Assembly (NCBI GenBank): GCA_029932755.1
Contig: JAOZPK010000013.1
Span: 1 to 25,848 of the forward strand
DNA: 25,848 nucleotides
Source of the DNA: Candidatus Cloacimonadota bacterium
GTDB lineage: Bacteria > Cloacimonadota > Cloacimonadia > Cloacimonadales > TCS61
Direction: 5' to 3'
Shown: piece after piece, positions 21,677 to 25,848 of the stretch
Layout: the number at the start of each line of letters is the position of its first letter
Numbering within the stretch: the stretch's first letter is position 1
Notes under the pieces: generated by a model
Database searches by the model: none
The model's input: only the letters and a program-made list of their open reading frames with translations
What the model was told of the DNA's origin: nothing
Program-made: the position numbers and the translations under genes

Positions 21677-22909
21677 CTAAAATCCTGATCTTCTATTCCA
21701 TCTATCTCTATGATCAAAGAGATCACTACTTAACGGAAGTGAAGATAGATTCTTACTGATCCTTTCAATCCGCTCTTCAATTTGTTCTTGAGTATAATGT
21801 TCATTATTTGTTTTAGAGGATGAGTGTTTTAATCTTTGCAGCAGATTCAGCATGTGTCTGACATTATAACCTGCACGGGAAGCGTAAAGTACTGCCAGTT
21901 CATCGGCTTCTTTTTCATAAGCCTGCAGTCTTCCATTCACAATTGTTTCGTAAATACTAAAGCAGAGTTCTTCCATTTCGGCCTCAACACTCAAGAATTC
22001 TTCATCTTGTGCAATTCCCATTGAGTCCATCTCTTCTTCCATTTCACCAAATGCATTATCTGCCATAATATGATGTTTACGTTCTTCCATTTCCAGCATA
22101 CCATGATGTTGTGCTACATGAGCAATTTCATGAGCTAGTACGCAGGCAAGTTCCGCTTCTGTTCGTATCATCTTCAGCATTCCCAAAGTGATAAAAACAA
22201 TTCCACCCGGACATGAATATCCATTAACTTCATCAATATCCAATATAAAAAATTTATAATTAATATCGTAAACATCGGTAGCTTCAACCACAATATTGCC
22301 AACCTGATTCACATATTCAGTTAATGCCAGATTGCCATAAATCCCTAAAGAAGCTATTCGAGAGGCAATTCCAATTCCCATACCTTCTTCCGGAAATGTA
22401 AAATAATCTTTCACCTCGGTTGACGGAATAATGAATTTCTTATAATTTGCTTTCCGGTTGAAACCGAGATATGTCTCCTTCTTGAAGTTTTTGTATGCTC
22501 TTGCATCTAATATTTGTTGTAAGTAAAGATTTAGGAAGATAGGTGAACCATCAAATTTTTTAGTGAAGTTCGTAGCAAATCCTTTAACTCCAGCACTCAT
22601 CCCATGTCGTGAAACTCTAAGATCAGTTTTCTGTCTGCCCATTTTTGAAAAAATATCATCAGAAGTTTTTCTTGGAACTGTAGCTTTTTTGGAGACATAT
22701 CCTTCCAATTCATTCTTTTGAATCTGTAACCAGCCATTGTCTCTCTCTATTATTGTAAAGGATGTTCCCTTCTCAAGTTCAGCTAATATTTGGAAGAATG
22801 ATCCTGGACCATTTCGCACAATTGCCCTATCTCGTTGAACAATTGCACTTTCCTGAGAAAATAAGCAAATTGAAAATAAAAATAAAATAATTATAAGAGT
22901 CCTTTTCAT
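21677..22909 (-). CDS. Secreted SH3b-M48 family zinc metallopeptidase
   Basis: 410 aa from the ATG at 22909, chosen because GGAGG lies 6 bases upstream and a signal peptide begins (MKRTLIIILFLFSICLFS); upstream in-frame codons would bury it. Residues 20-78 form a bacterial SH3 domain (RAIVRNGPGSFFQILAELEKG ... GWLQIQKNELEGYVSK). The peptidase region has NGYSCPGGIVFITLGML, the zinc motif HEIAH (260-264) and the third-ligand segment YEKEADELAV (Glu332 with the AD pair). Between them is an acidic insertion (about 286-317, rich in Glu/Met). This matches BepA/YfgC-like M48 periplasmic peptidases that handle misfolded envelope proteins. SH3b may bind peptidoglycan or peptides. Confidence 0.9.
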   Translation of the reverse strand: MKRTLIIILFLFSICLFSQESAIVQRDRAIVRNGPGSFFQILAELEKGTSFTIIERDNGWLQIQKNELEGYVSKKATVPRKTSDDIFSKMGRQKTDLRVSRHGMSAGVKGFATNFTKKFDGSPIFLNLYLQQILDARAYKNFKKETYLGFNRKANYKKFIIPSTEVKDYFTFPEEGMGIGIASRIASLGIYGNLALTEYVNQVGNIVVEATDVYDINYKFFILDIDEVNGYSCPGGIVFITLGMLKMIRTEAELACVLAHEIAHVAQHHGMLEMEERKHHIMADNAFGEMEEEMDSMGIAQDEEFLSVEAEMEELCFSIYETIVNGRLQAYEKEADELAVLYASRAGYNVRHMLNLLQRLKHSSSKTNNEHYTQEQIEERIERISKNLSSLPLSSDLFDHRDRWNRRSGF

Positions 22910-23025
22910 CCCATTCCTCCCTTCTTGCTCATGGGTTTTAGTATGACACTTTGCATTTGCAAAGAAAGCTTTGTTCAAGATTGAGTCAATATAATTATTA
23001 TTCACAACACCTATCAATAAAACAT

Positions 23026-23054
23026 TTGACTACTTAAATTGCTAATTATATTTA
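23026..23054 (+). promoter_or_regulatory. Probable promoter of the lipid kinase operon
   Basis: TTGACT (23026-23031), 17-base spacer, TATTTA (23049-23054), in the divergent gap between the M48 and lipid-kinase genes. An alternative -10 box TATATT overlaps two bases earlier. The start codon is 28 bases downstream with AGGAT ahead of it. Confidence 0.5.
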
Positions 23055-23081
23055 TGTAAAAAATTTAGAATAGGATGAATT

Positions 23082-23972
23082 ATGAAAATATTATTAGTTT
23101 ACAATCCATTTGCAGGACACGGAAGGGCAAAGAAAATATTACCCGAAGTTGAAGCGGAATTTACAAAACACAACATTGAATTTGACCTGCAACTAACCGA
23201 CTATCCTGAACATGCTACTGAAATAATAAAAGAAGCTAAATTCAAAACATACGATGCTATCATTGCAGCCGGTGGAGATGGAACTCTCTTCGAAGTTATT
23301 AATGGTTATTACATGAATTCAGCCAGAAAAAAACCACCATTAGGGATATTACCAATTGGGACGGGAAATGCTGTTGCACGCGATCTTGAACTGCACGTTT
23401 CTAAATGGAAGGAAGCTATAGAAATAATTGCGCAAATGAAACCAAGAAAAGTTGATGTAGGGAAATTCACTTCTCACGGTCAGTCATATTATTTCTTGAA
23501 TATCTTAGGTTTAGGATTTGTAGCTGATGTGACTAAAACTGCAAAGGGACTTAAAGCTCTTGGTAATATTTCATACTCATTGGGTGTGTTATATCAAATG
23601 TTAAAATTAAAATCCTTTAAACTGAAAATTGAACTCGATGGTAAATTGTTGGAAAGAGATAATACTTTTGTAGAAGTATCGAATACAACTTATACTTCTA
23701 ATTTTTATATGGCTCCAAAAGCCAAGATCGATGATGGATTACTTGATATTACACTTCTAAATAAACTAAGCAGAATAGGTCTTCTCAAGGCATTTCCAAA
23801 AGTATTTACCGGAGAGCATGTTAATCTTCCAGTTGTTGAAACTTTTACAGCTAAACATATCAAGATAACAACAGATCCACCAAAAGTTTTAACTCCTGAT
23901 GGAGAACTTATTGGGATAACACCAGTAGAGATTGAATGTTTACATCATGGTATCGAGGTCCTCTGGAAATGA
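23082..23972 (+). CDS. Diacylglycerol kinase-like lipid kinase (YegS/DgkB family)
   Basis: 296 aa, the normal length of the DAGK-catalytic family. The N-terminal nucleotide-binding half has LLVYNPFAGHGRAKKILPE, the hallmark AAGGDGTLFEVINGY (GGDGT at 64-68) and LPIGTGNAVARDL (90-102). The C-terminal beta-sandwich half has FLNILGLGFVADV, EVSNTTYTSNFYMAPKAKIDDGLLDI and LTPDGELIG. The enzyme phosphorylates diacylglycerol or a similar lipid with ATP at the membrane. Its stop overlaps the ATG of a PlsC-like acyltransferase gene, which fits recycling of diacylglycerol to phosphatidic acid and phospholipid. The exact lipid substrate cannot be read from sequence. Confidence 0.92.
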   Translation: MKILLVYNPFAGHGRAKKILPEVEAEFTKHNIEFDLQLTDYPEHATEIIKEAKFKTYDAIIAAGGDGTLFEVINGYYMNSARKKPPLGILPIGTGNAVARDLELHVSKWKEAIEIIAQMKPRKVDVGKFTSHGQSYYFLNILGLGFVADVTKTAKGLKALGNISYSLGVLYQMLKLKSFKLKIELDGKLLERDNTFVEVSNTTYTSNFYMAPKAKIDDGLLDITLLNKLSRIGLLKAFPKVFTGEHVNLPVVETFTAKHIKITTDPPKVLTPDGELIGITPVEIECLHHGIEVLWK

Positions 23973-24676
23973 AGCAAGTTCGTTCTGTATTCTTGTGGAC
24001 TTCCGGATTTATCTTCTTTGGAATTTTCAGTACAATTGCAGTTCTTCTTACATATATCATACCTTTAAAAAAGCTTGATCCTTTCATTAAGGGTTCACTA
24101 AAATTACTATTTAAGGTCATGTTCATAAAGGTGAAAGTGAAAGGCAATACAGATATTGATAGATCTAAAACATATCTGCTCATGTCAAATCATGTTAGTT
24201 TGTTTGATGTTCCATTATTAAAAGCATATATTCCGATCTACTTTAAAGGCGTAGAAGCACATCATCAGTTCAAGTGGCCCTTTTACGGTTGGCTGATAAC
24301 ACGGTTGGAAGCAATTCCAATAGAGCGGGATAATATTTATTCATCTATGAGAAGCATCAAGAAGGCAAATAAAATACTGGATAAGGGAACTTCGATTGCC
24401 ATACTGCCGGAAGGAACGAGAACACTAACCGGTAAAATGCAGCCTTTTAAGAAAATGCCGTTTATGCTGGCAAAAAAAGCTGGTGTAGATATTATTCCAA
24501 TTGGATTATCCGGTTTATTTAAACTAAAACCAAAGGGAAGTTGGCATATCACACCTTCAACCATTACAATAAATTTTGGTGAAGCGATAATGAGTGAAGT
24601 TGTAAGTGATCTTTCTGTAGAAGAGCTGCGTGATAAAGTGTATGAAAGTATAGAGAGCTTGGTTACAGAACCGTAG
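23969..24676 (+). CDS. 1-acyl-sn-glycerol-3-phosphate acyltransferase-like (PlsC family)
   Basis: 235 aa from the ATG at 23969, which overlaps the TGA of the lipid kinase gene (ATGA); an in-frame ATG 33 bases earlier lies deep in that gene. One N-terminal membrane segment spans about 8-31. The acyltransferase blocks follow: LMSNHVSLFD (HX4D with His75 and Asp80), GWLITRLEAIPIERD (block II, with the substrate-binding Arg), AILPEGTRT (PEGTR at 147-151) and VDIIPIGLSG. It transfers an acyl group to lysophosphatidic acid to make phosphatidic acid at the inner membrane. Pairing with the kinase suggests a small phosphatidic-acid supply operon. Confidence 0.92.
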   Translation: MKQVRSVFLWTSGFIFFGIFSTIAVLLTYIIPLKKLDPFIKGSLKLLFKVMFIKVKVKGNTDIDRSKTYLLMSNHVSLFDVPLLKAYIPIYFKGVEAHHQFKWPFYGWLITRLEAIPIERDNIYSSMRSIKKANKILDKGTSIAILPEGTRTLTGKMQPFKKMPFMLAKKAGVDIIPIGLSGLFKLKPKGSWHITPSTITINFGEAIMSEVVSDLSVEELRDKVYESIESLVTEP

Positions 24677-24987
24677 ATAGATTTATTTTATTAGTGTTTA
24701 TCTGATTTTATAAAAACAATATCCAATATCCAAGAGAAGTCGTTCGCTATCGCAAGCCGACTTTTACAACAAGGAATATCCAAGTATGAAGGAAAAGAAA
24801 AAAGGAAGTAAATACATTTCTTCTCAAATGTTAAAAGGTTAAACATTAATATTTTTTTTGAGTATGATTTCCTTACGAATGTTTAGCTCCCCTTTGTGAA
24901 GGGAGATTAAGAGGGGTTTTCTAGTCCTCCGTAATGGCGATCTATTAATTATCAACCATTGCAAAGGTCAAAAACCATTTGCAAGGT
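24677..24987. other. Gene-free spacer with several short repeats
   Basis: No gene seen. It holds tandem-like AATATCCA copies (24719-24773), an inverted pair AAGTCG/CGACTT around a partly palindromic core (about 24735-24764), the hairpin CTCCCC-TT/AA-GGGAG (24887-24905) followed by GAGGGGTTTT (the common 'ctcccctt..aagggag' repeat type), and two near-identical direct copies CCATTGCAAAGG and CCATTTGCAAGG just before the cyclase stop. The hairpin may stop transcription between the two converging genes. Confidence 0.45.
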
Positions 24988-25848
24988 TTATTTCACATCC
25001 AGCTTCAGTACGCCATCCCATTGTTTTGGCGGGAATTCCATTAAATACATGCATCGTGTAAGCAAAACCTGAGAAGCATTATCATTATATGGTTCTTCAG
25101 AAAGTTCTTGAAATAACTCTCCAGCTTCTTGCCATTTTCCTTCCCGATAGAATTCCAAAGCCTGCTTATAAATTTCAATCCATTCATATTTAGAAGTATT
25201 TGTTTCACCTGTTCTTTCATCTATTATTTCATAAATACAGGTTGGTTTGGTTTTGCCTTTGACCATCAAAGAATCAAGTTCACGACAGATGAATTTTTCT
25301 TTGATCTGCTCGTATGTTGCCTGACTAATAATTATATTCGTTTGATAGAGTTTGTTCACACCTTCTAACCGAGCAGCCAGATTCACAGTATCTCCAATTG
25401 CTGTATAATCCATCCGCTTTTCACCACCAATATTGCCAGCTACAAGAGGTCCTGAATTGATCCCAATCCGAGTTTGCAAATGCAGGTTATCGATCGCTGT
25501 TAGTTCTTGTTTCATCTCTAATTCTTCTCTGAGTTTTTTGTGTTCAAAAGCTGCACAGCAAGCAAGTAATGCATGATCTTTCCTTTCTATTGGAGCGCCA
25601 AAAAGCGCCATAATTCCATCTCCCGTATATTTATCTAATAAACCTTCATATTGAAAAACAAAATCAATGAGTGTTTTAAAGTACTCATTCAGATCATAAA
25701 CCAATTCAGAAGGTGTTTTAGTTTCAGAAAGAGTTGTAAAATTGTAAATATCGGTATAAAGAACTGTTGCGTTTATTTCCTTCCCACCAAGTTGAACTTT
25801 ATTCGGGTCATCTTCAAGCTGTTTTATCACATCATTATGAAGATAACG
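24988..25848 (-). CDS. Class III adenylate cyclase with C-terminal TPR-like tail (partial, 5' end outside window)
   Basis: The frame is open through the right edge: RYLHNDVIKQLEDDPNKVQLGG precedes the domain, so the GTG at 25830 is not the true start. The cyclase domain has both metal Asp sites (VLYTDIYNFTTL and DKYTGDGIMALFGAP), RIGINSGPLVAGNIG, and YTAIGDTVNLAARLEG with the transition-state Asn and Arg. Lys in DKYTGD and Thr in YTAIGD at the base-specifying sites point to ATP as substrate (CyaC-like). A tail of about 65 residues (IEIYKQALEFYREGKWQEAGELFQEL...) resembles a TPR pair. The missing N-terminus probably carries a sensor such as CHASE2 or another input domain. Confidence 0.88.
   Translation of the reverse strand, partial: RYLHNDVIKQLEDDPNKVQLGGKEINATVLYTDIYNFTTLSETKTPSELVYDLNEYFKTLIDFVFQYEGLLDKYTGDGIMALFGAPIERKDHALLACCAAFEHKKLREELEMKQELTAIDNLHLQTRIGINSGPLVAGNIGGEKRMDYTAIGDTVNLAARLEGVNKLYQTNIIISQATYEQIKEKFICRELDSLMVKGKTKPTCIYEIIDERTGETNTSKYEWIEIYKQALEFYREGKWQEAGELFQELSEEPYNDNASQVLLTRCMYLMEFPPKQWDGVLKLDVK

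Overview
The window is AT-rich bacterial chromosome, strongly biased to the minus strand. The best guess for the host is the FCB superphylum, with Cloacimonadota (WWE1) or a close relative most likely. The evidence is a FlgD-like/type A sorting tail on a secreted propeller protein (YPNPFNP ... GxxxxxWDGKD ... SGIYMYQL), many lipoproteins and signal peptides, extracellular FN3 domains of the TAPGDDG type, and several families of intergenic palindromic repeats. This placement is inference; no rRNA or tRNA gene was recognised.

Layout. 1-761 (+): the end of one small gene and a second small membrane protein, coupled by an ATGA overlap. 909-7112 (-): a four-gene efflux operon, TetR regulator - TolC-like outer-membrane factor - lipoprotein adaptor - RND pump, with a clear promoter and a palindromic operator just below the -10 box. 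7144-8214 (-): an M42 aminopeptidase. 8453-11341 (-): a 768-aa secreted propeller protein with a sorting tail and a 126-aa exported protein. 11459-12088: a gene-poor gap with a riboswitch-like or sRNA-like structured element.

12089-18440 (-) is the most unusual part. A NapH/NosR-type membrane polyferredoxin is followed by four exported proteins carrying [4Fe-4S] motifs: a 176-aa protein, a 598-aa lipoprotein with ferredoxin motifs at both ends of four FN3 domains, and two 80-aa ferredoxins that overlap. Then come a predicted outer-membrane beta-barrel and a DsbD/CcdA-like thiol transporter. Taken together it could carry electrons from the quinol pool through periplasmic and outer-membrane ferredoxins towards the outside, in the way porin-cytochrome conduits do but with iron-sulfur clusters instead of haems. 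That function is a hypothesis from gene content.

18603-21668 looks like an acquired island. A plus-strand AIPR-family anti-phage gene is bounded by a perfect 14-bp inverted repeat and followed by a GC-richer structured element. A diverged copy of that element, with the same fold and compensatory base changes, lies about 930 bp further on. The arrangement resembles integron gene cassettes with attC-like sites but no integrase in the window.

21677-25848: an SH3b-M48 metallopeptidase (-), a divergent pair encoding a diacylglycerol-kinase-like lipid kinase and a PlsC-like acyltransferase (+, ATGA-coupled, phospholipid metabolism), and the 3' part of a class III adenylate cyclase gene (-) running off the window end.
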